Shown in pieces: positions 37,401 to 44,018 of a stretch of 64,000 nt of DNA; position 1 is the stretch's first letter, and each line of letters starts with the position of its first letter. The notes beneath the pieces are model-generated. The model saw only the letters and a list, made by a program, of their open reading frames with translations, did no database searches and was not told where the DNA came from. Both the position numbers and the translations under genes were made by a program. This stretch comes from an uncultured Bacteroidia bacterium (GTDB taxonomy: Bacteria; Bacteroidota; Bacteroidia; Bacteroidales; UBA932), in the NCBI GenBank assembly GCA_902762655.1, contig CACWOZ010000001.1:124001-188000 (forward strand), written 5' to 3'.

Positions 37401-37940
37401 GGCATCATAACCAAAAAGATCAAGCCGAATTTCCGTGTACTCGGAAAGAAGTACGGCGCCCAGATGAAAGAGATTGCTGCCGCATTCTCCAAGTTGGATC
37501 AGGCAGCCATCTCCGCCATTCAGGCTTCGGACGAATACACCCTGGAACTTGCTTCCGGCCCTGTGAGGCTTATTCCGGAAGATTATGAAATCAGTTCGGA
37601 GGATATGCCTGGCTGGCTTGTCGCATCCGAAGGGCCTCTTACCATCGCACTTGATATCCAGTTGAGTGATGCCCTGATCAAGGAAGGAACAGCCCGCGAA
37701 CTCATCAACCGTATCCAGAATCTCCGCAAGGAGAACGGATTCGAGGTTACCGACAAGGTAGATGTATGCATTATCGCCGCCGAAGACGCTTCCCGCGAGA
37801 TAGCAGCATCCCTTGCTGATTACAAAGATTATATTGCTTCGCAGACACTTGCCTTGTCGGTCTCCATGGCTACTGAAGGCGAAGGGACCGAGGTTGAGTG
37901 GAACGAAGGTACAATAAAGATAATAGTTAACCGTAAATAA
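34473..37940 (+). CDS. ileS: Isoleucine-tRNA ligase, with an in-frame hairpin-rich insert
   Basis: Charges tRNA-Ile. The 1155-residue protein starts MTFKEYKGLDLVATGN and has the class I HIGH motif as PGIHHVMA (about residue 55), the editing domain with TTPWTLPSN, the KMSKR motif in GNKMSKRLGN and a C-terminal anticodon-binding domain. The Bacteroidota-type length without a zinc finger is normal. Between the catalytic core and the anticodon-binding domain (residues about 753-790) there is an insert encoded by nested inverted repeats (36728-36840). The frame is open upstream to 34338, but that part overlaps the divergent cvpA gene. Confidence 0.96.
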   Translation: MTFKEYKGLDLVATGNRVLERWKEHKAFERSLELAEGEPEFIFFEGPPSANGKPGIHHVMARSIKDAICRYKSQTGWKVRRRAGWDTHGLPVELGVEKKLGISKADIGTKVSIEEYNRTCRQEVMKYTKEWTNMTERVGYWVDLNDPYITYDNRYIETLWFLLKKIYDKGLLYKGYTIQPYSPTDGTGLSSHELNQPGCYRDVSDTTATVQFEVVRDALSEKLFGEDPVYFLAWTTTPWTLPSNTALCVGPGIEYVRVASTNQYTGQKATYVLAKELVGAWFGEKIPFEVLPGSFKGSELVGIRYKQLIPWFKPDGDAFRVIPGDYVTTDDGTGIVHIAPTFGADDKRVAAAAGIVGVMPVDINGNPMAQVDTQGRFVRLEDLDPVYVASSVDPSYKEFSGRYVKNAIDDYFRKLHGQEPLDKDAPVLDVDLCVMMKQDGRLFRMQKHVHSYPHSWRTDCPVIYYPLDSWFIRTTAVKDEMVALNKQIRWKPESTGTGRFGVWLENIQDWNLSRSRFWGTPLPIWRTEDGKEEICIGSVKELYAEIDKAVAAGIMDTNPLKENGFDPADMSKENYDRIDLHRPYVDNIFLVSPSGRKMIRESDLIDVWFDSGSMPYAQTGLRGIDSGDFGSTADFIAEGVDQTRGWFYTLHAIHTMVSGTPAFKRVISNGLVLDKDGNKMSKRLGNAVDPFQELDKYGADALRWYMLTNAQPWDNLRFDEAGVDEIRRKFFGTLYNTYSFFALYANVDGWQPGNAANALRTGNARTGLPLRDTDGPFARRGWLERGSVSEIDRWIISLQNSLIRDVRAAYEDYDITLAGRLIQNFVCDHLSNWYVRLNRKRFWGGGLTADKQAAYETLYSALKTVALLSAPIAPFYSDELWRDLVPGSECVHFERMPEADETLIDKDLEERMELAQKATSLVLALRRKVNIKVRQPLAKMVIPVMSDKVRDQLEAVKSLILAEVNVKEAEFLADTTGIITKKIKPNFRVLGKKYGAQMKEIAAAFSKLDQAAISAIQASDEYTLELASGPVRLIPEDYEISSEDMPGWLVASEGPLTIALDIQLSDALIKEGTARELINRIQNLRKENGFEVTDKVDVCIIAAEDASREIAASLADYKDYIASQTLALSVSMATEGEGTEVEWNEGTIKIIVNRK
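36728..36840. repeat. In-frame hairpin-rich insert in ileS
   Basis: The outer arms 36728-36740 and 36828-36840 are a perfect 13-bp inverted repeat. Inside it, GCGGACGGGCAA (36749-36760) pairs with TTGCCCGTCGC (36802-36812) with one bulge, and ACGGGCAATGCCCGT (36753-36767) is itself a small hairpin. The segment is translated as a GNARTGLPLRDTDGPFARRG-type stretch. Its sequence differs from the dnaG/dnaX element, so it is a separate family. Confidence 0.75.
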
Positions 37941-37948
37941 GTTTAGCA

Positions 37949-38350
37949 ATGGCAGAACAGGTTAAAACACGTTATTCCGATGAGGAACTTGCTGAGTTCA
38001 AGCAGATCATCGAGGGTATGCTGGAAAAAGCCAGGGCTGAGTACACCACTCTTCGTGGCGTCGTGATGCACGGCGGCAACAACGATATAGAGGATACTTC
38101 ACCCTCTTTCCGTACCGTTGAGGATGACGGTGCGAACCAACTTACCAAGGAAGAGGCTAGCCAGTTGGCTCAGCGCCAATACAAGTTTATCAAGAATCTT
38201 GAGGCAGCCCTTGTGCGTATTGAGAATAAAACCTACGGCATTTGCCGTGTAACAGGCAAACTTATCCCTAAGGAAAGGCTTCGCCTGGTTCCTCATGCAA
38301 CTCTGACCGTGGAGGCAAAGGAGATGCTCGCAAAGCAGGGAAAGAACTAG
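37949..38350 (+). CDS. TraR/DksA family protein with degenerate zinc site
   Basis: 133 residues: an N-terminal coiled coil (about 8-105, with the tip region near TSPSFRTVEDDGAN) and a C-terminal segment with the DksA signature G-x-Y-G-x-C (KTYGICRVTGKLIPKERL, then VPHAT). Only one of the four zinc cysteines remains. DksA-family proteins bind the RNA polymerase secondary channel and work with ppGpp; whether this one does is not known. It starts 8 bases after ileS and is followed by lspA after 3 bases. Confidence 0.88.
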   Translation: MAEQVKTRYSDEELAEFKQIIEGMLEKARAEYTTLRGVVMHGGNNDIEDTSPSFRTVEDDGANQLTKEEASQLAQRQYKFIKNLEAALVRIENKTYGICRVTGKLIPKERLRLVPHATLTVEAKEMLAKQGKN

Positions 38351-38353
38351 TAT

Positions 38354-38896
38354 ATGAAGGTTTCCAGAGGGGCAAAGTTGCTCATCCTAGGGATATTGTT
38401 GGTAATTGCCGACCAGGTAATTAAGTACCTGGTCAAGACCAATATGAGCCTCGGGGAACAGATTCCGGTTATCGGGAACTGGTTCCGGCTCTGCTTTGTC
38501 GAAAACGAAGGTATGGCCTTCGGAATGAAATTCGGAGGTTCCGTCGGCAAGTTCCTGCTCTCACTCTTCCGCATCATCCTGTTCGGTGCGCTGTGCTGGT
38601 GGATATCCTCACTGGACCATGGCAAGAAGGCTCCTACCGGAGTCCTGGTAGGACTGACGCTTATTACTGCAGGTGCCTTGGGCAACATCATCGACTGCCT
38701 GTTCTACGGCTTGATTTGGGACTATGCCCCTTTCATGTTCGGCAAGGTGGTGGATATGTTCTATTTCCCGCTTATCCACAACGCTGCCGGAGAAGTCATC
38801 TTCTTCAGTCCTGTATTCAATTTTGCCGATTCCTGCGTAACGGTCGGAGCGTTCTATCTGCTGCTATTTCACTGGAAGTTTTTCGTCAAAGAATAA
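38354..38896 (+). CDS. lspA: Lipoprotein signal peptidase (signal peptidase II)
   Basis: Cleaves the signal peptide of prolipoproteins, consistent with the many lipoproteins in this window. The 180-residue inner-membrane protein has four membrane helices and the two catalytic aspartates in GNIIDCLFYG and NFADSCVTVGAF. Compared with proteobacterial LspA it has longer loops, which is usual in Bacteroidota. It ends the ileS-dksA-lspA operon; a strong terminator follows. Confidence 0.95.
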   Translation: MKVSRGAKLLILGILLVIADQVIKYLVKTNMSLGEQIPVIGNWFRLCFVENEGMAFGMKFGGSVGKFLLSLFRIILFGALCWWISSLDHGKKAPTGVLVGLTLITAGALGNIIDCLFYGLIWDYAPFMFGKVVDMFYFPLIHNAAGEVIFFSPVFNFADSCVTVGAFYLLLFHWKFFVKE

Positions 38897-38922
38897 GGGA
38901 CGTTGATAATCAAGCAGTTAAG

Positions 38923-38958
38923 CAAAACCGTCTGGTGCAAACGCACCAGACGGTTTTG
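38923..38958. terminator. Bidirectional terminator after lspA
   Basis: The left arm AAAACCGTCTGGTGC (38924-38938) is perfectly complementary to GCACCAGACGGTTTT (38943-38957) around a 4-nt loop, with one more C-G pair outside. The A-rich 5' flank and T-rich 3' flank let it work for lspA and for the convergent PorT-like gene. Confidence 0.9.
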
Positions 38959-38987
38959 TGTAATTTCCTGATATTCAGGGGGGTAAT

Positions 38988-39557
38988 TTAGAAGAGATAT
39001 GCTACGCCGAAGTTGATGCCAGTGGCCTTGGTTGTTGCGTTGTCGCTGGAATTGCGGTCGAGCAAACCGGCATTGTAGCCAACGTGTACGCGGATCATAT
39101 CCATAACGTCGAGGGCAACGCCACCGCCGATGAGAATGTCGAACTGGGTGTATTTGGAGTTGTCACCGTAGTTGTTAGTCTCTACACTTACTCCGCCAGC
39201 GGAAATGGTAGTCTTGGAAGATAAGCCATAGCTGAGGGTAGGGCCTGCAAAAGGAACAAGTTTGAAACCGTCAGCAACTTCGATTGCGTAGTTGAAGAGG
39301 ACGGGAACTGCGAGATAGTTCTCTTTTACAGTAACGTTGTCACCTTTGTAGCTGTACATTGCGAAATCGATACCGGGAGCAACTGCAAGACCGCTTGCGA
39401 GAGGAATGTTGTAACTTGCTCCGACGAAGAGACCGCCGAGGTCATTGTCGCTGTCATTGAAGTTCTTGGTTCCGTAACCGATTCCTACACCGATCTGTGC
39501 ATTTGCACTAAGAGCTGCTACAGCTGCAAGTGCAAGGGTAATGATGATTTTTTTCAT
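38988..39557 (-). CDS. PorT-like outer-membrane beta-barrel protein
   Basis: 189 residues with a Sec signal peptide (MKKIIITLALAAVAALSANA, cleavage before QIGVGIGYG) and an eight-strand-like pattern of alternating hydrophobic residues ending in GINFGVAYLF, with a terminal Phe as expected for outer-membrane barrels. It matches the porin-family/PorT_2-type small barrels of Bacteroidota. The mature sequence is rich in G, Y and N. The promoter was not found. Confidence 0.82.
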   Translation of the reverse strand: MKKIIITLALAAVAALSANAQIGVGIGYGTKNFNDSDNDLGGLFVGASYNIPLASGLAVAPGIDFAMYSYKGDNVTVKENYLAVPVLFNYAIEVADGFKLVPFAGPTLSYGLSSKTTISAGGVSVETNNYGDNSKYTQFDILIGGGVALDVMDMIRVHVGYNAGLLDRNSSDNATTKATGINFGVAYLF

Positions 39558-39603
39558 TGTCTTAATATACTAAGGTTTAAATTTTTTCCGTTTTAATAGA
39601 TGC

Positions 39604-41823
39604 TTATTCTGCCGTTTCCGTTGCAAGTTCTTCCACCGGAACTTCCTCTGCACCGGCTTCAGGTGCATCTGCCTCAATGGCTGCTGCGGCTTCTGTCTCG
39701 GCTTTTGCGGCCTTGCAGGCTTTGTATTTCGGCACTCCGAAATAGACACCTGCTGCAAGCAGAAGGATAATGATGGTCCAAATGATGCACTTGCGGCGGC
39801 GGACTTTCTTCGCCTCCACGGGATCTACTGCCTTGAGTTTGGGGTACTTTGCAATGCTGGTAAGATCCTTTCCGAACTTAGGCTTCACATAAGCTGCGGC
39901 ATTCACCGCCCATCCGTTGGCATTGAGCACGGGGCCTAGGTCGCGCCTGCGGAGTTTACGCCAGGTGATGAACACAGAAGGAAGGGAGATGACTAGCATC
40001 AGGCCTATGATTATGAGGATCAGCGCCCACCATTTAATGGCTGCTATGCCCTTCACCAAGGATACTACAAACTGTCCGAGAAGTCCGAGGGCCATTCCCA
40101 ATGCCGCAAATATACCTGCGAATTTGGCAATGTCGAAGTTGCTTTGGATGGCCGTAGCTGGAGCTGTGCCGGATGTTGCCTTGTCGGCTGATGCTGTGAG
40201 GCCGGCCATGCTCTTGTCATTCTTCTCTGCGGCGGATTTATCCACTTTGTCGGATATCCACTTCGCAACCTTTTTGTATGGTGCCCAGAATGCCTGACGC
40301 AGAGAAATGGGGTTGTCAACTATACTGGTAACGGTGGCGTCATACTGCACGCCGTCGCGGTCGTAGAAGATGGCGTTCTTGCCCGGGCGGAGGCCGTCAA
40401 CGTCGCCATCGGTAAGCACGGCTGCGATAGGGAAGCTCTTTCCGTTTACCTTGTTGGTGCAGCTGCAGTAAAGGATGTACATTCCACTGAGCGAGGAGAT
40501 ATCTCCCTGCTTACCGGCATCGATTACCTTTATGCAAAGGTCGGTGCTGCGCTGGTCGATATACAGGCGTCCGGCCTGGAAGATGGCTTTGTCTTTCTTT
40601 GAATAGAAATCCTCGAAGACTACATAGTTCTTGAGGAACTTGTAGAAGTCGCGCACATAGTGCAGGAGTTTGTCCACCGCTTCGATGCTGAGGGCTTCAG
40701 GTTCGAGGGCCTTATCCTTTTCGATAAGTTCGAGCAGGGCGGCCTTCTTGTCTGCTTTGAGAGTGGCATTCACTACGTTGATGCCAAGGGCTTCGACCTC
40801 TGCACCTTTCTTGGCCGCCTTCCATGCGGAGTAAGCGTCGAACTTGGCGAGAACGCCGAGCCACTCCTCTTCGGTGATGGCGTCCTTCTTGGGGAACTCT
40901 ACGTCGAATACCAGGGCCTTAAGGGTTGCGAATGCACCCTTCCATGCGGGGTTGATGCCGCCGTTCAAAGGAAGTTTGCCGTCGGCTGAAGGACGGGCGA
41001 GGGGATAGGTGGCGATTTCGCCTGCTGCGGCAGCGAGATCTCCATCACTGATGGCTCCCACTTTATCTACCGAAACATCCACCACTCCGGCTACTGCATC
41101 ATTGAAGGAGATGAGTTTGCAGCGCATGAAGTAGTCTGCGATTTTCTCCTTGAGGGCATCGCATGCGGCGAGTGCCGCCTCGGTATTCTCTCCGTAAGGT
41201 CCCTTTTCTTCAGCAGCCTTCCAGGCACTGTAGTCTGCGCATGTAGCGTAGAAGGCATCGATCTGATCGGCGGTTACGCCGTCAGCACCGCTGCGGTCCT
41301 TGGATGGAGTTGTGGTGGCGATGATATTCTTGATGGTTTCCTTGAGGATTTCATCGTCCGCGCTGGCCTCGGTAATGATGCCGTCGCCGTTGAATTGAGT
41401 ATCTGCGAAGATCTTTTCGTTGTCGGAAGTTTCCGCAAGCGAGATGCCGTCCTTTTCTATCTTGAGATTTGCCAGAATCTGACGGGCGGATTTCTCGAGT
41501 TTGGCGCCTTCTTCATTCTCGGTATTGAAGTCGGTAAACTTCAGGCAGTCCTGCCCTTTGAGGAGCAGGTCTGGATCTTTGATGACTCCGGTGACCCACT
41601 GCGAAGCAGCAATAACCTCGTCCACATGGATTCGGCCGTCACCGTCTTCATCCAGAAGTTTCAAGGTTTTGTCATCGAATTCAAGACCGGTGGTAGGGCA
41701 GGAGAGGACAGTCCATTTCTTGCGGTCTAGTTTGTCCAGATTTGCGATATCGGCGCCACTTTCCAACTTCACTCGCACGGTGCCTCCGACAGAGGCATAC
41801 TTCCAATTGTAGTTTTCTTTCAT
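39604..41823 (-). CDS. EF-hand containing membrane protein of unknown function
   Basis: 739 residues without a signal peptide. The N-terminal part has a canonical EF-hand loop DEDGDGRIHVDE (58-69) and a second EF-hand-like loop DTQFNGDGIITE (141-152), with two weaker Asp-rich stretches (KDGISLAE near 125 and SGADGVTADQI). The central part (about 200-560) is helical with many W and A residues and resembles no enzyme I know. Three hydrophobic segments follow (about 565-585, 592-615, 679-698), and the C-terminus is an Ala/Glu-rich tail. Topology suggests membrane anchoring with a large soluble domain. Calcium sensing is plausible from the loops but not shown. Confidence 0.8.
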   Translation of the reverse strand: MKENYNWKYASVGGTVRVKLESGADIANLDKLDRKKWTVLSCPTTGLEFDDKTLKLLDEDGDGRIHVDEVIAASQWVTGVIKDPDLLLKGQDCLKFTDFNTENEEGAKLEKSARQILANLKIEKDGISLAETSDNEKIFADTQFNGDGIITEASADDEILKETIKNIIATTTPSKDRSGADGVTADQIDAFYATCADYSAWKAAEEKGPYGENTEAALAACDALKEKIADYFMRCKLISFNDAVAGVVDVSVDKVGAISDGDLAAAAGEIATYPLARPSADGKLPLNGGINPAWKGAFATLKALVFDVEFPKKDAITEEEWLGVLAKFDAYSAWKAAKKGAEVEALGINVVNATLKADKKAALLELIEKDKALEPEALSIEAVDKLLHYVRDFYKFLKNYVVFEDFYSKKDKAIFQAGRLYIDQRSTDLCIKVIDAGKQGDISSLSGMYILYCSCTNKVNGKSFPIAAVLTDGDVDGLRPGKNAIFYDRDGVQYDATVTSIVDNPISLRQAFWAPYKKVAKWISDKVDKSAAEKNDKSMAGLTASADKATSGTAPATAIQSNFDIAKFAGIFAALGMALGLLGQFVVSLVKGIAAIKWWALILIIIGLMLVISLPSVFITWRKLRRRDLGPVLNANGWAVNAAAYVKPKFGKDLTSIAKYPKLKAVDPVEAKKVRRRKCIIWTIIILLLAAGVYFGVPKYKACKAAKAETEAAAAIEADAPEAGAEEVPVEELATETAE

Positions 41824-41838
41824 ATCGATCTTGTCTTG

Positions 41839-42681
41839 TTAAAATACGAGAACGGCGGCTACAGGGTAGTGGTCTGAAATATAGGGAACACCTTCGTATG
41901 TTTTCGTAATCGTCTCGAACGATGGTGTGGCGCGGAAGCCGGATTCATAGATATAGTCTATAACCCGCTGCCCTTTCTCTGTTCCGAACCCTTGGTATGT
42001 GTTTAGACTGTCGGTCTTGGGAGCGATGTCGCGGACCGACTCCATCCTTCCTGAAAGAGACTGCAGGCAAGGATCACCCAGGTTCACATTGAAGTCTCCG
42101 GTGAGAATCATCGGATAGCCTTCGGGATTTATATCATCGATGCGGTCGACTATCAGGCTGAGCCCTTTTGCACGGGCTTCCTTGCCAAGGTGGTCGAGGT
42201 GGGTGTTGACATAATAGTAATATTTATTGTAGCGCTTGTCTTTTAGCAGGGCCCATGTGGCTGTGCGGAAACAGGCGGCATCCCATCCCTTGGAGGGCGT
42301 TTCGGGGGTTTCTGAAAGCCAGAAATTGCCCCATCTGATCATTTCCTGGGTTTTTGTATTCCAGAAAATCGCCATCACCTCACCTTTCTCCTTGCCATCA
42401 TCGCGGTGCACTCCTACGTGATCGAAATCGGGGCAGGTCTCTTCGATATAGTCAAGCTGCATCTTGAGCGCTTCCTGGAGGCCGAAAATGTCTGGCTTCT
42501 GATCTGCAATCATAGCCGGTGTGGCTGGTTTACGCTTGTCCCAGTGGTGATCGCCATCGGGTGCTGAACCAACTCGTATGTTGTAAGAAATGACTTTGAG
42601 AGCCTGTTCGCTTGTTTTGCAAGAATTAAAAACAAGAATGAAGAGGACGATGCTGATGATCGCGAGAAGTACTTTTTTCAT
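41839..42681 (-). CDS. Secreted endonuclease/exonuclease/phosphatase (EEP) family lipoprotein
   Basis: 280 residues with a lipoprotein signal (MKKVLLAIISIVLFILVFNS then Cys21). The EEP fold motifs are VISYNIRVG, IFGLQEA, GEVMAIFWN, TWALL, VNTHLDHLG, LTGDFNVN, IDYIY and SDHYPVAAV, which include the expected metal and catalytic Glu, His, Asp and Asn residues. Members cleave phosphodiesters or phosphate esters; in Bacteroidota the real substrate of this secreted group is not known. It is a paralogue of the gene at 43018, sharing the FWLSETP...GWDAA block. Confidence 0.88.
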   Translation of the reverse strand: MKKVLLAIISIVLFILVFNSCKTSEQALKVISYNIRVGSAPDGDHHWDKRKPATPAMIADQKPDIFGLQEALKMQLDYIEETCPDFDHVGVHRDDGKEKGEVMAIFWNTKTQEMIRWGNFWLSETPETPSKGWDAACFRTATWALLKDKRYNKYYYYVNTHLDHLGKEARAKGLSLIVDRIDDINPEGYPMILTGDFNVNLGDPCLQSLSGRMESVRDIAPKTDSLNTYQGFGTEKGQRVIDYIYESGFRATPSFETITKTYEGVPYISDHYPVAAVLVF

Positions 42682-42701
42682 TTTTTAGGAATTAGTATTC
42701 A

Positions 42702-42732
42702 CAAAAATAAATAAAAATCTCTACATTTGCAA
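42702..42732 (-). promoter_or_regulatory. Promoter of the EEP gene at 41839
   Basis: On the minus strand, TTG (42732-42730) and TATTTTTG (42709-42702) are separated by 20 nt. The start codon at 42681 lies about 20 nt after the box. It overlaps the oppositely oriented box of tRNA-Ser. Confidence 0.65.
42722..42729 (+). promoter_or_regulatory. -7 box of tRNA-Ser
   Basis: TACATTTG matches TAnnTTTG, about 70 nt before the mature tRNA 5' end. No -33 element is clear. The GC-rich leader between them (42734-42752) holds two small hairpins, CCCG/CGGG and GGGC/GCCC, and is followed by a GC-rich stretch. Confidence 0.45.
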
Positions 42733-42800
42733 TCCCGTTCGGGCAGAAGCCCCTGCGGGTACGCCCTGCGGATTGGAATGCTGCAGCGCGTTTTAACGAT

Positions 42801-42885
42801 GGAGGTGTGGCCGAGTGGTCGATGGCGGCAGTCTTGAAAACTGTTGAACGGCAACGTTCCGGGGGTTCGAATCCCTCCGCCTCCG
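42801..42885 (+). tRNA. tRNA-Ser (anticodon UGA)
   Basis: The acceptor stem GGAGGTG pairs with CGCCTCC (one G-T), the D arm contains GCCGAGTGGTC, and the anticodon stem GCAGT/ACTGT encloses the loop CTTGAAA with anticodon TGA. A long variable arm (TTGAACGGCAACGTTCC region) confirms a serine tRNA. The T loop is TTCGAAT. CCA is not encoded. A terminator follows directly. Confidence 0.95.
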
Positions 42886-42887
42886 CT

Positions 42888-42922
42888 AAAAACCGTTTCT
42901 AGATACTCTGGAAGCGGTTTTT
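42888..42922 (+). terminator. Terminator after tRNA-Ser
   Basis: AAAAACCGTTTC (42888-42899) pairs with GAAGCGGTTTTT (42911-42922) with one G-T pair and an 11-nt loop, followed by T-rich DNA. Confidence 0.8.
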
Positions 42923-42930
42923 TGTATTTT

Positions 42931-42953
42931 ATATCCCAAATAATATCCCAAAA
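42931..42953. repeat. Short direct repeat downstream of tRNA-Ser
   Basis: ATATCCCAAA (42931-42940) recurs at 42943-42952 with a 12-base period. It may be a remnant of integration at the tRNA 3' end, but no integrase or second att copy is visible in the window. Confidence 0.4.
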
Positions 42954-42981
42954 ACTATTTTGATGCTTGAATTACGGTCAC

Positions 42982-43012
42982 TTGAATTCAGTTGGATTTT
43001 TCTATATATTTG
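42982..43012 (+). promoter_or_regulatory. Promoter of the EEP gene at 43018
   Basis: TTG (42982-42984) and TATATTTG (43005-43012) with 20-nt spacing. The ATG at 43018 is only 5 nt after the box, predicting a leaderless or nearly leaderless mRNA. Confidence 0.65.
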
Positions 43013-43017
43013 CTTCC

Positions 43018-43962
43018 ATGAAACGAACAATCATTTTTCTTGCTACATCAGTATTATTGTTGTCTTCTGCCTCTGTTTTGTATGCTGACAGGCCGAAAGG
43101 AGCAAATCTCACAGTGGGAACGTACAACATAAGATACCAGAATACGAAAGACAACATAGCAGGTAATGGATGGGAGGAGAGAATTCCCTGGATTATTTCT
43201 TTGGTGGAGTTTGTTGGACCTGACATCCTTGGGACACAGGAAGCCACCCCATCACAGCGTACAGATTTGATTGAAGGTCTGGCGGGTTATTCTTGTATAG
43301 GTGTCGGGCGGAACGATGGCGAAAACGGACCAAAATCAGGTGAACACTCTCTTGTATTCTATCGGACAGATCGTTTCAAATTGTTGGATCACGGGGATTT
43401 TTGGCTATCCGAAACCCCGGATGTCCCCTCAAAAGGATGGGATGCTGCTTTGCCCAGAATCTGCACCTGGGGATGCCTTCGCGATCGTGTCACTCACAAA
43501 AGAATCTGGATATTCAATCTACACAACGATCACCGTGGCGTCCAGGCACGTTTGGAAAGTTCTAAACTGGTGGTGAAAAAGGTTAAAGAGATGACCGTTC
43601 CCAAAGATGTTGTATTCATCACCGGAGATTACAACCTGGACCAAAACAGTGAAGTGTATAATATTTACGCAGAACATTTCCAGGATTCATATGAAACTGC
43701 ATTGTATCGTTATGCTCCCAATGGGACATTTAATGCCTGGCAGACTGCTGCGCTTACGGAAAGCCGCATCGACCATATATTCGTCAACTTTGGAATAGAG
43801 ATCCTCAATTACGGGGTGCTCACAGAGACATATCGTTCGCCCGTGGCGGATGAGGGAGGCCTTCAGCGATCGGCAAATTTTCCGTCCGAGATAGGATACC
43901 GAGAGACGGTGGCAAGGCTTCCTTCAGACCATTTTCCCGTCTTTATAAAGGTGAAGTTGTAG
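43018..43962 (+). CDS. Secreted endonuclease/exonuclease/phosphatase (EEP) family protein
   Basis: 314 residues with a Sec signal peptide (MKRTIIFLATSVLLLSSASV, cleavage near LYA). EEP motifs: VGTYNIRYQ, ILGTQEA, GVGRNDG, SLVFYRTD, FWLSETP, FNLHNDHRG, ITGDYNLD, IDHIFVNF and LPSDHFPVFI. Its best visible relative is the gene at 41839. The base composition is visibly more AT-rich than the housekeeping part of the window. ATG 43018 begins the signal peptide; the frame is open to 42967 without further support. The exported substrate is unknown; it may process phosphorylated glycans or nucleotides (inference). Confidence 0.88.
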   Translation: MKRTIIFLATSVLLLSSASVLYADRPKGANLTVGTYNIRYQNTKDNIAGNGWEERIPWIISLVEFVGPDILGTQEATPSQRTDLIEGLAGYSCIGVGRNDGENGPKSGEHSLVFYRTDRFKLLDHGDFWLSETPDVPSKGWDAALPRICTWGCLRDRVTHKRIWIFNLHNDHRGVQARLESSKLVVKKVKEMTVPKDVVFITGDYNLDQNSEVYNIYAEHFQDSYETALYRYAPNGTFNAWQTAALTESRIDHIFVNFGIEILNYGVLTETYRSPVADEGGLQRSANFPSEIGYRETVARLPSDHFPVFIKVKL

Positions 43963-44018
43963 ATTAGTTTCAGGGCTCTTTGCCTTGGAGGTGTATGTAC
44001 TAATTATAACTAGTAGCC

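Noticed and set aside
42801-42885. Reading the tRNA as tRNA-Phe (GAA)
   Set aside because: The GAA reading shifts the anticodon stem; correct stem pairing gives UGA, and the long variable arm is of the serine type.
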